DNA of 19,941 nt from DASUPK01 sp035456265 (lineage in GTDB: Bacteria; Actinomycetota; Thermoleophilia; Solirubrobacterales; 70-9), in the NCBI GenBank assembly GCA_035456265.1, contig DATIDP010000014.1, positions 1-19,941 on the forward strand. Reading direction: 5' to 3'. The notes under the pieces were generated by a model that saw only the letters and a list, made by a program, of their open reading frames with translations, was not told the DNA's origin and ran no database searches. Shown piece by piece: positions 7,259-14,964 of the stretch. Both the position numbers and the translations under genes were made by a program. The first letter of the stretch is position 1, and each line of letters starts with the position of its first letter.

Positions 7259-8017
7259 TCAGCCGCGCGGTCGGTACATGCGCTCGGCGACCCGCAGCTT
7301 GACGCCCTTCGGGGCGTGGCTCGCGCGCATGAACCAGGGCATGAAGCGGCCGGTGATGGTCGAGCGCTTGCCGCTGTCGTAGGCGCGCAGCGCGTCCGTG
7401 ACGCACTGCTCGGCGCTGATCATGCCGGGGGGTATCGGCGTGTTGTCGTCGTAGCCCGCGACCCCCTGCCACTCGGTCCTGACGGGGCCGGGGTTGACGA
7501 CGGTCACCTTGACGCCGGTGCCGCGGAGCTCCATCCAGAGCGCTTCGCTGAATGAGATCGCGAAGGCCTTGGTGGCCCCGTACGTCACCTCGTAGGGGAG
7601 GGGCTGCATGCCCGCGGTGGAGGCGACGGTGATCACGCCGCCGCGCCTTCTCTCGATCATCCCAGGGACGAACGCGTGGGTGAGGGTCACGATCGCCTCG
7701 CAGTTGAGGCGGACCATCTCCGCCTGGCGCTCGGCGTCGAGCTCCAGGAAGCGGCCGCGCAGGCCGAAGCCGGCGTTGTTGACCAGCAGGTCGACGTCGA
7801 CGCCGAGCTGCTCGACCTTGCCGGGGAGGCCGGCCGCGTCCGTGGCGAGGTCGCACTCGACCGCGTGTGCGCTCGTCGGCAGCTGCTCCGCGAGCTGCTC
7901 GAGGCGGTCCCTGCGCCGCGCGACGAGGATCAGGTCGTAGCCGCGGCCCGCGAGCTGGCGCGCGAACTCCTCGCCGATGCCCGCCGACGCTCCGGTGATC
8001 AGTGCCGTCTCCGCCAC
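7259..8017 (-). CDS. Short-chain dehydrogenase/reductase (SDR)
   Basis: A 252-residue classical SDR, an NAD(P)-dependent oxidoreductase with a Rossmann fold. The cofactor loop is TGASAGIG (8-15), and VARRR (32-36) after the second strand suggests NADP preference. NNAG is at 80-83. The catalytic residues are S133 (VASTAG), Y146 and K150 (YGATK), followed by VNPGPVRTEW. The C-terminal part (FMPWFMRASHAPKGVKLRVAERMYRP) is hydrophobic and basic, as in SDRs of lipid metabolism. The start is taken as GTG at 8017 because TAGGCT lies exactly 7 bases upstream and the protein then begins as family members do; a start at 8047 would add ten unrelated residues. The substrate cannot be told from sequence. 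Confidence 0.9.
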   Translation of the reverse strand: MAETALITGASAGIGEEFARQLAGRGYDLILVARRRDRLEQLAEQLPTSAHAVECDLATDAAGLPGKVEQLGVDVDLLVNNAGFGLRGRFLELDAERQAEMVRLNCEAIVTLTHAFVPGMIERRRGGVITVASTAGMQPLPYEVTYGATKAFAISFSEALWMELRGTGVKVTVVNPGPVRTEWQGVAGYDDNTPIPPGMISAEQCVTDALRAYDSGKRSTITGRFMPWFMRASHAPKGVKLRVAERMYRPRG

Positions 8018-8024
8018 GGATCGG

Positions 8025-8030
8025 AGCCTA
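8025..8030 (-). promoter_or_regulatory. Candidate -10 box of SDR gene (TAGGCT)
   Basis: On the reverse strand TAGGCT is followed by 7 bases and the GTG at 8017, matching the leaderless pattern and fixing the start codon. Confidence 0.5.
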
Positions 8031-8058
8031 TTCGGATACGTCGCCACTTGTTCCAGAG

Positions 8059-8071
8059 GGACGCGCCGTCC
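8059..8071. promoter_or_regulatory. Inverted repeat in the SDR/dgt divergent region
   Basis: GGACG-CGC-CGTCC lies in the 74-base region between the divergent SDR and dgt genes, 21 bases before the dgt ATG. It could be an operator acting on either gene. No good -10 box is visible for dgt. Confidence 0.25.
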
Positions 8072-8091
8072 GGGGTGCGAACATCGGGTGG

Positions 8092-9099
8092 ATGGAGGCA
8101 GGCACGCAGACGTTCGATGACCGGATCCGAGCCTGGGAGTCCGAGTACCTCTGGGACCGGGCCACCCCCTCGTATCCGGCGAGGCGGCGGGACCCGGAGC
8201 CGGACAGCCCCGTGAGGACCCCCTTCCAGCGCGACCGCGACCGCATCGTGCACTCGAAGGCGTTCCGGCGGCTCAAGCACAAGACGCAGGTGTTCGTGGC
8301 GCCGGAGGGGGACCACTACCGGACCAGGCTCACCCACACGCTCGAGGCGTGCTTCATCTCGCGGACGGTGGCGCGGGCGCTCGGCCTGAACGAGGACCTG
8401 ACGGAGGCGGTGGGGCTCGGGCACGACCTCGGGCATCCGCCGTTCGGCCACATCGGGGAGGAGGTGCTCGACGAGGAGCTGCGGCAGCGCGGGATGCGGT
8501 TCCGCCACAACGAGCACTCGCTGCGGGTCGTCGACGTGCTGGCTCGGGACGGGAGGGGGCTCAACCTGACGGAGCAGGTGCGGGACGGGATCCTGAACCA
8601 CACCGGTCCGGGGAAGCCGGCGACGCTCGAGGGGCGGGTGGTGCGGATCGTGGACCGGGTCGCGTACATCAATCACGACATCGATGACGCGGTGCGGGCC
8701 GGGATCATCTCGGACGTCGACCTGCCCGGGAACGAGATTGCGTTGCTCGGTGACACGGGTGCGGCGAGGATCGATCTCCTGGTTCGCGACATGGTGGAGC
8801 GGTCGAGGGCCGCCGGGGACATCGCGCAGGGCGAGGATGTCGGTGGCGCGATGCTGCGCCTGCGCAAGTTCATGTTCGACCGGGTGTACCTCGGGCAGGA
8901 GGCGAGGGCCGAGCAGGAGCGGGCGAGGGTGGCGCTGCGGACGCTGTTCGAGCACTACCTCGATCACCTCGACGAGGTGCCGGCCACGGATCCGGCCGCC
9001 GGGGCGGTGCAGCGGGTGACGGACTATCTGGCCGGAATGACCGACCGTTTCTGCCTCGCCACGTACGACCGGCTCGCCGGCGTGAATAGTCTGGATTGA
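8092..9099 (+). CDS. dgt: dGTPase-like deoxynucleotide triphosphohydrolase
   Basis: A 335-residue HD-domain enzyme predicted to split dNTPs to deoxynucleoside and tripolyphosphate, trimming the dNTP pool. The N-terminal region has the family segment SPVRTPFQRDRDRIVHSKAFRRL (39-61) and KTQVF (64-68). The metal site is H82 (RLTHTLEA), H111-D112 (GHDLGHPPFGH) and D188 (RIVDRVAYINHDIDDA). The length fits the shorter dGTPase-like group. ATG 8092 is the best start: upstream in-frame sequence lacks family resemblance and runs into the divergent SDR promoter. Its TGA overlaps the dnaG ATG; a dgt-dnaG pairing is typical of actinobacteria. Confidence 0.92.
   Translation: MEAGTQTFDDRIRAWESEYLWDRATPSYPARRRDPEPDSPVRTPFQRDRDRIVHSKAFRRLKHKTQVFVAPEGDHYRTRLTHTLEACFISRTVARALGLNEDLTEAVGLGHDLGHPPFGHIGEEVLDEELRQRGMRFRHNEHSLRVVDVLARDGRGLNLTEQVRDGILNHTGPGKPATLEGRVVRIVDRVAYINHDIDDAVRAGIISDVDLPGNEIALLGDTGAARIDLLVRDMVERSRAAGDIAQGEDVGGAMLRLRKFMFDRVYLGQEARAEQERARVALRTLFEHYLDHLDEVPATDPAAGAVQRVTDYLAGMTDRFCLATYDRLAGVNSLD
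9087..9092 (+). promoter_or_regulatory. Candidate -10 box of dnaG inside dgt (TAGTCT)
   Basis: TAGTCT lies within the last codons of dgt and is followed by exactly 6 bases and then the dnaG ATG at 9099. A transcript from it would be leaderless, giving dnaG a supply independent of dgt. Confidence 0.45.
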
Positions 9100-10877
9100 T
9101 GGCCAGGTTCACCCGCGAGAGCGTCGACCGAGTGAAGGAGGCGGTCGACATCGTCGAGATCGTCTCGGCGTACACCGATCTGCAGCAGCGGGGCCAGGAC
9201 TTCTGGGGGAACTGCCCGTTCCACGACGAGCGGACGCCCTCGTTCAAGGTGAACCCGCGGGAGAAGCTGTACTACTGCTTCGGCTGCGAGGCGAGCGGGG
9301 ACGTCTTCCGGTTCGTGGAGGAGAAGGAGGGGCTGGACTTCGCCTCGGCGGTGGAATCGCTCGCGGAGCGGACCGGCGTCGAGCTGAAGAGGGAGAACGA
9401 GGATCCGAGGGCGGAGGAGCGGCGGCGGCGCAAAGCGAAGCTGTGGCAGCTGTTGGAGAGGACGGCGAAGTTCTACGAGCGGTACCTATGGGAGTCGCCG
9501 AAGGCGGAGAGGGCGCGGTCCTACCTTGCCGACCGGGGGCTGGGGGAGGAGGTGCTGCGGCGCTTCGGCGTTGGGATGGCGCCGAGCCCGTGGGACCAGG
9601 TGCTGACCGGCAGCCAGCGGGCTGGTTTCAAGGTCGAGGAGCTGCTCGCCGCCGGGCTGGCGCAGAGGGGACGGCAGGGTGGGCACTACGACCGTTTCCG
9701 GAACCGGATCACCTTCCCGATCCGCGACCAGCGCGGGCGGGTCCTCGGATTCGGGGCGCGGGCGCTGAGCCCCGACGCGCAGCCGAAGTATCTGAACTCG
9801 CCTGAGGGCGAGCTGTACCGCAAGAGCCACACGCTCTACGGGATCGATCGGGCGCGCGGACCGATCGCGAAGGCGCGGAGGGCGATCGTGGTCGAGGGCT
9901 ATACGGATGTGCTTGCCCTGCACCAGGCGGGGGTGGAGGAGGCGGTGGCGATCATGGGGACCGCGATCACCCCGGAGCAGGTGTCGATGTTGGCCGGGCT
10001 GACCGATCTCGTGGTGCTCGCGCTCGACGCGGACCGGGCGGGTGCGGACGCGATGATCCGGGCGCAAAAGGTGGCCGGCGGGCGGGGTCTGGAGCTGCGG
10101 GTGGCGGCGATGCCGGAGGGCGAGGACCCGGCCGACATGCTGCAGGACGGCTCGGTCGATCGGTTCATGGGGATCGTCGATGGTGCGATCGACCTGCCCA
10201 CCTTCCGCGTGGACGTGGCGCTCGGACGGGGCGAGTTGAGCAGCCTGGCCGGGCGGGAGAGGGTGCTGGACGAGGTCGGGCCGGTGCTGAAGGCGATGGG
10301 GGAGACGGCGCTCGGATTCGACGAGCTGGTGCGGAAGGTGGCGGACCGGCTGGATACGGACCCGAGCCTGGTGCTGGCGCGGGTGCGGTCGGCGCCCGAC
10401 CAGCCGCCCGCGCATGACATGGAGGCGGCTCAGGAGGGGAACGGGAGGGCTCCGAGGCCGGTGGCGGCGACGCTGACGCCGCGCGAGACGCGGGAGCGGG
10501 CGCTGCTCGCGATGTGCATCGCGGATCCCGAGGACGGGCGGCGGTTCATCGAAGAGCTGACGGAAAGGCACCTCTCGCCGACCGGGCAGCCGGCGCTGCG
10601 CTGGCTGCGCGGCCACCTGGAGGACCCGATGGCCGGGCTGCCGCGGGAGGACGCGGCGCTGACCTCGCTGATCACGGAGCTGGTGATGCGGGCGGAGAGC
10701 GAGCCGGCGACGGAGGCGGCGATGCAGCTCAACTTCGACCTGCTCGAGCAGCAGCGGCTGGAGGACGGGATCTCAGCCGCGCAGAAGGCGGGCGACTACG
10801 AGGTGAGCTCGCGCCTCTCCCGCGAGCGGGCCGCGCTCACCGATCGGATCGCGCACGCGGGGGTCGTCGGGTCTTGA
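9099..10877 (+). CDS. dnaG: DNA primase DnaG
   Basis: A 592-residue primase that makes RNA primers at the replication fork with the replicative helicase. The CHC2 zinc-binding domain has C39, H42, C60 and C63 (NCPFHDERTPSF and YYCFGC). The RNA-polymerase core includes FRNRITFPIRDQRGRVLGFGAR and SPEGELYRKSHTLYG. The TOPRIM domain follows, with VVEGYTDVLALHQAG and ALDADRAG. The C-terminal helicase-interacting region is present from about residue 455 (TPRETRERALLAMCIAD). Length is normal. ATG at 9099 is preferred over the adjacent TTG at 9096 because it matches the usual MARF-type start and sits 6 bases after TAGTCT. Its stop overlaps the following acetyltransferase start. Confidence 0.96.
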   Translation: MARFTRESVDRVKEAVDIVEIVSAYTDLQQRGQDFWGNCPFHDERTPSFKVNPREKLYYCFGCEASGDVFRFVEEKEGLDFASAVESLAERTGVELKRENEDPRAEERRRRKAKLWQLLERTAKFYERYLWESPKAERARSYLADRGLGEEVLRRFGVGMAPSPWDQVLTGSQRAGFKVEELLAAGLAQRGRQGGHYDRFRNRITFPIRDQRGRVLGFGARALSPDAQPKYLNSPEGELYRKSHTLYGIDRARGPIAKARRAIVVEGYTDVLALHQAGVEEAVAIMGTAITPEQVSMLAGLTDLVVLALDADRAGADAMIRAQKVAGGRGLELRVAAMPEGEDPADMLQDGSVDRFMGIVDGAIDLPTFRVDVALGRGELSSLAGRERVLDEVGPVLKAMGETALGFDELVRKVADRLDTDPSLVLARVRSAPDQPPAHDMEAAQEGNGRAPRPVAATLTPRETRERALLAMCIADPEDGRRFIEELTERHLSPTGQPALRWLRGHLEDPMAGLPREDAALTSLITELVMRAESEPATEAAMQLNFDLLEQQRLEDGISAAQKAGDYEVSSRLSRERAALTDRIAHAGVVGS

Positions 10878-11315
10878 GCCCGCGGGTTCGGGAAGCCGAG
10901 CCCGGAGACCTCGCAGCGATCGTCGATCTGGTCGGTCAGCTCGGCTATCCGAGCCGGGAGGCCGCGGTCGCAGGGCGGGTGGAGCGCCTGGCGACCGACC
11001 CGATGAGCTGGATGTTCGTCGCGATCGACGGCGATCGACGGCGAGCGGGTGCTCGGTCTGGCATCGGTGCATGTGATGTTCATCCTGGAGCGGGACGACC
11101 CGATCGCGCGCGTGACCGCGATGGTGGTAGATGAGTCGGCGCGGGGGAGCGGGGTGGGGACCGCACTGCTCGAGCGGCTCGAGGAGGTGGCGCGCTCGGA
11201 GGGTTGCGACAAGATCGATCTGACGACCCGCCACGAGCGGGAGGGTGCCGCCGCCTTCTACCGGCGAAGGGGCTTCGAGGACACCTCATCGCGCTTCGTG
11301 AAGGACCTCGGCTAA
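10874..11315 (+). pseudogene. GNAT acetyltransferase, frameshifted by a 10-bp tandem duplication
   Basis: Two reading frames together encode one complete GNAT N-acetyltransferase. The first begins at TTG 10874 (sharing TTGA with the dnaG stop) and reads REAEPGDLAAIVDLVGQLGY through MSWMFVAIDG. The second continues as GERVLGLASVHVMF, through the acetyl-CoA loop ARGSGVGTALLERL, to GAAAFYRRRGFEDTSSRFVKDL. The break is at 11021-11040, where GCGATCGACG occurs twice in tandem. Removing one copy restores FVAIDGERVLGLASV and an intact protein of about 143 residues. As given, the first frame stops near 11134, and the second could only start internally (GTG 11049) without the N-terminal strand and helices. 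The cause may be a recent mutation, reversible slippage or a sequence error. Confidence 0.85.
11021..11040. repeat. Exact 10-bp tandem duplication
   Basis: GCGATCGACG is present twice back to back, and the next four bases (GCGA) begin a third partial copy. Ten is not a multiple of three, so it shifts the acetyltransferase frame. Confidence 0.95.
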
Positions 11316-11340
11316 CCGCCCAGGTTCGGCGCCCCCAGGG

Positions 11341-11369
11341 TTGACCTCGCCTGAGCTAGGTATTAGCTT
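11341..11369 (+). promoter_or_regulatory. Promoter of multicopper oxidase gene
   Basis: TTGACC (11341-11346), a 17-base spacer, and TAGCTT (11364-11369) form a good housekeeping-sigma promoter. Transcription would start near 11376, giving a leader of about 60 bases before the ATG at 11438. It is the best -35/-10 pair seen in the window. Confidence 0.65.
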
Positions 11370-11371
11370 CA

Positions 11372-11389
11372 CGGCGAACGCGTTCGCCG
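11372..11389. promoter_or_regulatory. 18-bp perfect palindrome, candidate operator
   Basis: CGGCGAACGCGTTCGCCG is perfectly self-complementary and covers the predicted transcription start of the oxidase gene, two bases after the -10 box. The position fits a repressor that blocks initiation. The CG-centred form resembles LacI- or TetR-type operators, but the regulator is not in the window. Confidence 0.5.
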
Positions 11390-11425
11390 GATGTCAGGTC
11401 CTGCGGTGGGGCTAGGGAAGGTGAG

Positions 11426-11430
11426 AGGAG
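11426..11430 (+). promoter_or_regulatory. Ribosome binding site of multicopper oxidase
   Basis: AGGAG, within a longer purine run, lies 7 bases before the ATG at 11438. It is one of few strong Shine-Dalgarno sequences in the window and fixes this start. Confidence 0.7.
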
Positions 11431-11437
11431 AGGCTTC

Positions 11438-13486
11438 ATGGACGAGTTCACGCGCCGTCGGTTGCTCCAGTACGGGGTCGGTGCGGGTGCGGGCCTGATC
11501 CTGTGGCGATTCGGTGCGGGGGGCACCGTGTTCGCGATTCCGCTTCCCGGGGGCACGCTCGATCCCACCTCAATTCCGAAGTACGAGACGCCGCTGGTGG
11601 TCCCGCCCGCCATGCCGCGGACGGGGACGCTGCAGTCGGGCGGAGGGTCCATCGACTACTACGAGATCGGCGTTCGCCAGTTTCAGCAGGACATCCTGCC
11701 GCAGAGCATGGGGCGGCCGACGACCGTCTGGAGCTACGGGTCAGTCACCCATCCCAGCACCTTCAATTACCCGGCCTTCACGATCGAGGCGAGCTGGACG
11801 ACCCCGGTCAGGGTCAACTGGATCAATCAGCTGGTCGACGCCAACGGGAACTTCCTTCCCCACCTGCTGCCGATCGACCAGACGCTCCACTGGGCCAACC
11901 CGCCGGGAGGCCCGCGCGGTACGGACATGGAGGGGTTCGATCCGACGCCCTACACCGGCCCGGTGCCGATCGTCACCCATCTGCACGGGGGACACTCGGG
12001 CCAGGAGAGCGACGGCTTCCCCGAAGCCTGGTTCCTGCCCGCGGCGAACGACATCCCCGCGGGCTTCGCCACGGTGGGCTCCCATTACGAGACGTTCAGG
12101 TCCGAGGCGGAGGCCCTGTACGGGCAATCGTGGGGGCCGGGACGTGCTGTCTTCCAGTACGACAACGACCAGCCGGCCGCGACCATCTGGTACCACGATC
12201 ACACCCTGGGGATGACCCGCTCGAACGTCTATGCCGGCCCCGCCGGCTTCTACCTGTTGCGCGGCGGGCCTGGCGACGAGGTCGGCGGGACGCTTCCCGG
12301 TCCAGCTCCGGCCCTCGGCGACCCCCCGGGAACGAAGTACTACGAGATTCCGATCGCGATCCAAGACCGGGCGTTCAATGCGGACGGCTCGCTGTTCTAC
12401 CCGGACAACCGGGCGTTCTTCGAGGGGCTCAACCAGCCTCCCACGGAGCCCTACCTCGACATCCCGTTCATCCCGGACCGCGCCTGCAAGGGCAAGCCGA
12501 GCGACATCTCGCCGATCTTCAACCCGGAGTTCTTCGGCAACGCGATGGTCGTCAACGGCAAGACCTGGCCCAAGCTCGAGGTCGAGCAGCGCCGCTACCG
12601 GTTCCGTTTCCTGAACGGCTGCAACTCCCGGTTCCTGATCCTCCGGCTCAGCAACGGGCTTCCCTTCTGGCAGATCGGCGCCGAGGGGGGCTTCCTTCCC
12701 GAGCCGGTCGAACTCGACCAGCTCCTGCTCGGGCTCGCCGAGCGCGCCGACGTGATCGTCGACTTCACGAACGTCAGCGTCGGGGACACGATCATCCTCG
12801 AGAACCTGGGGCCCGATGAACCCTTCGGCGGCGGCGAGCCCGACGAGGACTTCGACCGGGCGGACCCGGACACGACGGGTCAGGTGATGCTCTTCGAGGT
12901 CGTGCCGGCCACCTCGCCCGACACCAGCACGCCACCGAACCAGCTCGGGCTACCTGAACCTCCACCAATCCCCCCGGCGACGAGGACCCGGCGGGTCTCG
13001 CTGAACGAGGAGGACTCCCGGACCGTTCGGGTGAGCACCGACGAGAGCGGCAACGTCGTACTCGACTGCGCCGACGGGGAACCGTTCGGCCCGCGTTTCG
13101 CGCTGCTGGGCAGGATGGTCGGCGGAAAGTCCAAGGCACTCAGATGGGATGACCCGATCAGCGAGAACCCGGCGGTCGGGGCGACCGAGGTGTGGGAGAT
13201 GCACAACTTCACGGCAGACGCCCACCCGATCCACATTCACGAGATCACCTTCGAGGTCGTCAACCGGGAGAGCATCGAGACGGGCGCCGTCCGCGGCCCG
13301 GAGCCCTGGGAGAGCGGTCGGAAGGACACCGTGATCGCCTATCCCGGCGAGATCACGCGGGTCAAGGCGACGTTTGATCGCCCTGGCCTGTTCGTCTGGC
13401 ACTGCCACATCGTCGAGCACGAGGATCACGAGATGATGCGGCCCTATCGCGTCGGCCCAGGCAGACGATCCTCCGGGCGCAGCTGA
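11438..13486 (+). CDS. Tat-exported multicopper oxidase (CotA/bilirubin oxidase-like)
   Basis: A 682-residue laccase-type oxidase that would oxidise a substrate (phenolics, metal ions or bilirubin-like compounds) and reduce oxygen to water outside the membrane. The N-terminus has a twin-arginine motif (TRRRLLQYG) and a hydrophobic stretch ending VFA, a likely cleavage site near residue 33. All four copper motifs are intact: HLHGGH (181-186), WYHDH (H253, H255), HPIHIH (596-601) and HCHIVEHEDHEM (655-666). The type-1 copper ligands are H596, C656, H661 and M666. The form HLHGGHSGQESDGFPEAW resembles CotA and related enzymes. At 682 residues it is longer than the usual 500-odd, with extra loops between about 440 and 540. 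It is a single-gene unit with its own promoter and palindrome; no copper-resistance genes are adjacent. Confidence 0.93.
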   Translation: MDEFTRRRLLQYGVGAGAGLILWRFGAGGTVFAIPLPGGTLDPTSIPKYETPLVVPPAMPRTGTLQSGGGSIDYYEIGVRQFQQDILPQSMGRPTTVWSYGSVTHPSTFNYPAFTIEASWTTPVRVNWINQLVDANGNFLPHLLPIDQTLHWANPPGGPRGTDMEGFDPTPYTGPVPIVTHLHGGHSGQESDGFPEAWFLPAANDIPAGFATVGSHYETFRSEAEALYGQSWGPGRAVFQYDNDQPAATIWYHDHTLGMTRSNVYAGPAGFYLLRGGPGDEVGGTLPGPAPALGDPPGTKYYEIPIAIQDRAFNADGSLFYPDNRAFFEGLNQPPTEPYLDIPFIPDRACKGKPSDISPIFNPEFFGNAMVVNGKTWPKLEVEQRRYRFRFLNGCNSRFLILRLSNGLPFWQIGAEGGFLPEPVELDQLLLGLAERADVIVDFTNVSVGDTIILENLGPDEPFGGGEPDEDFDRADPDTTGQVMLFEVVPATSPDTSTPPNQLGLPEPPPIPPATRTRRVSLNEEDSRTVRVSTDESGNVVLDCADGEPFGPRFALLGRMVGGKSKALRWDDPISENPAVGATEVWEMHNFTADAHPIHIHEITFEVVNRESIETGAVRGPEPWESGRKDTVIAYPGEITRVKATFDRPGLFVWHCHIVEHEDHEMMRPYRVGPGRRSSGRS

Positions 13487-13533
13487 TCGCAGGTTCACCA
13501 ACGGTCAGGCCGAGTGGGGCGGGTGTTGTAGAC

Positions 13534-13561
13534 CTGTCAACGCCCTTGGTCCCGCTAAGGT
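13534..13561 (+). promoter_or_regulatory. Candidate promoter of tRNA-Asn
   Basis: CTGTCA (13534-13539), a 16-base spacer, and TAAGGT (13556-13561) could drive the tRNA with a leader of about 40 bases. The -35 match is 4 of 6. The rest of the 121-base gap after the oxidase shows nothing else recognisable. Confidence 0.35.
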
Positions 13562-13607
13562 TGCGTGCGGCCCAGCATTCCTAGGTCGCTCGGGCGGCTC
13601 AACGCGA

Positions 13608-13679
13608 TCCGGGGTAGCTCAATGGTGGAGCGCTCGGCTGTTAACCGAGAGGTTGAGGGTTCGAGTCCCTCCCCCGGAG
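13608..13679 (+). tRNA. tRNA-Asn (anticodon GTT)
   Basis: A full cloverleaf is visible. The acceptor is TCCGGGG pairing with CCCCGGA (13672-13678), with G13679 as discriminator. The D stem is GCTC/GAGC, the anticodon stem CTCGG/CCGAG with loop CTGTTAA, and the T arm GAGGG-TTCGAGT-CCCTC. The anticodon GTT (13640-13642) reads Asn codons. The 3' CCA is not encoded. Confidence 0.97.
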
Positions 13680-13692
13680 CTGATCAGGATGA

Positions 13693-14925
13693 CTAGGTGC
13701 GAGCCGGCGTGAGCCGGCTCGTCGCGTTTCGAGCGGCCTTTTCGACGAGGTCCGCCGCGGCCGCCGCGCCGTCGTGCCCCTCCGACCAGGCGGCGATCTC
13801 GCGAGCCCTCGCCGAGAACCTCGGCTCAAACAGCAGCCGCCGAGTCGCCAGGCGGATCGACCGTCTCGACAAAAGGCGCCGCGGGACCGACAACCCCGCG
13901 CCGGACCAGGCCACCCGCGCGGCATTCTCTCCCATGTCCCCGACCGAAGGGCAGGCGAGGAGTGGCGTCCCTGCCGCAAGCGACCTCGCGACCGTCCCGT
14001 GCCCGCCGTGGCAGATCACCACATCGGCGGCGGGCATCGCCTGCGAGTAGAGCAGCCATTCCAGCAGCACCGCGTTGTCCGGAACCTCGATCGGCCGCTC
14101 CGGCCGGTGCCGGTTCGTCGTCGCCAGCACCCGCACCGGTTCATCGGCGAGTCCGTCGAGCGCCGCCCGCAGCAGCTCGCACTCCGGGTCCTGCGACGTA
14201 CTGGGCGCGATCAGCACCAGCGGCCGATCGCCCTCGGGCAGCGCGATCTGCTCGTCCGGCAGCTCGAAGAACAGCGGCCCGGTCACGTGCACGCGCGCAG
14301 GCCACTCGCGCGGATACTCCAGCTGCGGGAACGTCCCCACGATCGCGAGCAGCTCGCTGATCCCGCCGTGGAATCTCTCGATCGGACCGAGCCCGAGACG
14401 CGCCCGCGTCTCGTTGAGCTCGCCGCGGCCCCGCCGCAGCCCCATCGCCAGCAGCGGATCGGTGGCCCGCCAGGCGAGCCGGCCGAGCGGCGTCCGCGGC
14501 GGCCGCAGACCGAGCGAGTACATCGGCATGCCGGGCTGCTGCACCGGATAGACGTGCGGAATCAGGGTCGCGTGCGGCACACTCGCCACCTCCGCGGCCA
14601 GCGTCGGGGCCAGGGTCAGGATGTCGCTCACCACCAGGTCCGGCTCGAACTCCTTCATCAACCGGGCAAGGGCCTTCGCCGCTGCGGCGGCCGTCTGCCC
14701 GTCCGGCGTGTCCGGCCCCGGCGGCGGATAGACGGTGTACTCCTGCGCGCCGGTGAAGGCCAGCCCCTCGCCCTCGACCGCCTCGCGCCATCGTTCCCAC
14801 GTCTCGACCAGCACGTCGTGCCCACGCCGCCCGAGCTCGCGCCCGAGCGCGATCGCCGGAAAAGCGTGCCCCGGATCGCCGAAGGCGGCGACCAGGAGCC
14901 GCAGTTGTCCATCTGAACGGCCCAT
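13693..14925 (-). CDS. GT1-type glycosyltransferase (UGT/MGT-like)
   Basis: A 410-residue GT-B glycosyltransferase that would move a sugar from a nucleotide donor to a small lipophilic acceptor such as a natural product or lipid. The N-terminal acceptor domain starts LRLLVAAFGDPGHAFPAIALGRELGRRGHDVLVET, with the Gly/His-bearing first loop. The C-terminal donor domain has PLVLIAPST and the signature stretch ICHGGHGTVARSLAAGTPLLACP from about residue 303, then GDMGENAARV, as in macrolide and flavonoid-type transferases. The ATG at 14925 is chosen because TAGGGT lies 7 bases upstream; the frame stays open much further but without family sequence. It is divergent from the hypothetical gene at 14965. 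Confidence 0.9.
   Translation of the reverse strand: MGRSDGQLRLLVAAFGDPGHAFPAIALGRELGRRGHDVLVETWERWREAVEGEGLAFTGAQEYTVYPPPGPDTPDGQTAAAAAKALARLMKEFEPDLVVSDILTLAPTLAAEVASVPHATLIPHVYPVQQPGMPMYSLGLRPPRTPLGRLAWRATDPLLAMGLRRGRGELNETRARLGLGPIERFHGGISELLAIVGTFPQLEYPREWPARVHVTGPLFFELPDEQIALPEGDRPLVLIAPSTSQDPECELLRAALDGLADEPVRVLATTNRHRPERPIEVPDNAVLLEWLLYSQAMPAADVVICHGGHGTVARSLAAGTPLLACPSVGDMGENAARVAWSGAGLSVPRRLLSRRSIRLATRRLLFEPRFSARAREIAAWSEGHDGAAAAADLVEKAARNATSRLTPART
13701..13720. terminator. Perfect 8-bp hairpin after tRNA-Asn, inside the glycosyltransferase 3' end
   Basis: GAGCCGGC-GTGA-GCCGGCTC is a strong stem-loop about 22 bases after the tRNA and within the last codons of the reverse-strand glycosyltransferase. 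It could end the tRNA transcript or both converging transcripts. No clear T-run follows on the reverse side and only TTT on the forward side. Confidence 0.4.
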
Positions 14926-14932
14926 TGCGCTG

Positions 14933-14938
14933 ACCCTA
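14933..14938 (-). promoter_or_regulatory. Candidate -10 box of GT1 gene (TAGGGT)
   Basis: On the reverse strand TAGGGT is followed by 7 bases and the ATG at 14925, the leaderless spacing seen elsewhere in the window. Confidence 0.45.
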
Positions 14939-14950
14939 CGCGGTACGCGG
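14937..14950. repeat. Tandem 7-mer TACGCGG x2 in a divergent promoter
   Basis: TACGCGG occurs twice in tandem, followed by TATCCC, within the 39-base region between the divergent genes starting at 14925 and 14965. It overlaps where the two promoters must lie, so it may be a binding site. Confidence 0.5.
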
Positions 14951-14964
14951 TATCCCTTGAACCG

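Noticed and set aside
9486..10616. 376-codon reverse frame within dnaG
   Set aside because: Antisense shadow; dnaG zinc-binding and TOPRIM motifs are intact on the forward strand.
11503..12819. 438-codon second forward frame within the multicopper oxidase
   Set aside because: Out-of-frame shadow of an oxidase with all four copper motifs; low-complexity composition.
13774..14916. 380-codon forward frame opposite the GT1 glycosyltransferase
   Set aside because: Arg/Pro/His-rich with no motif; the reverse strand carries the full GT1 signature.
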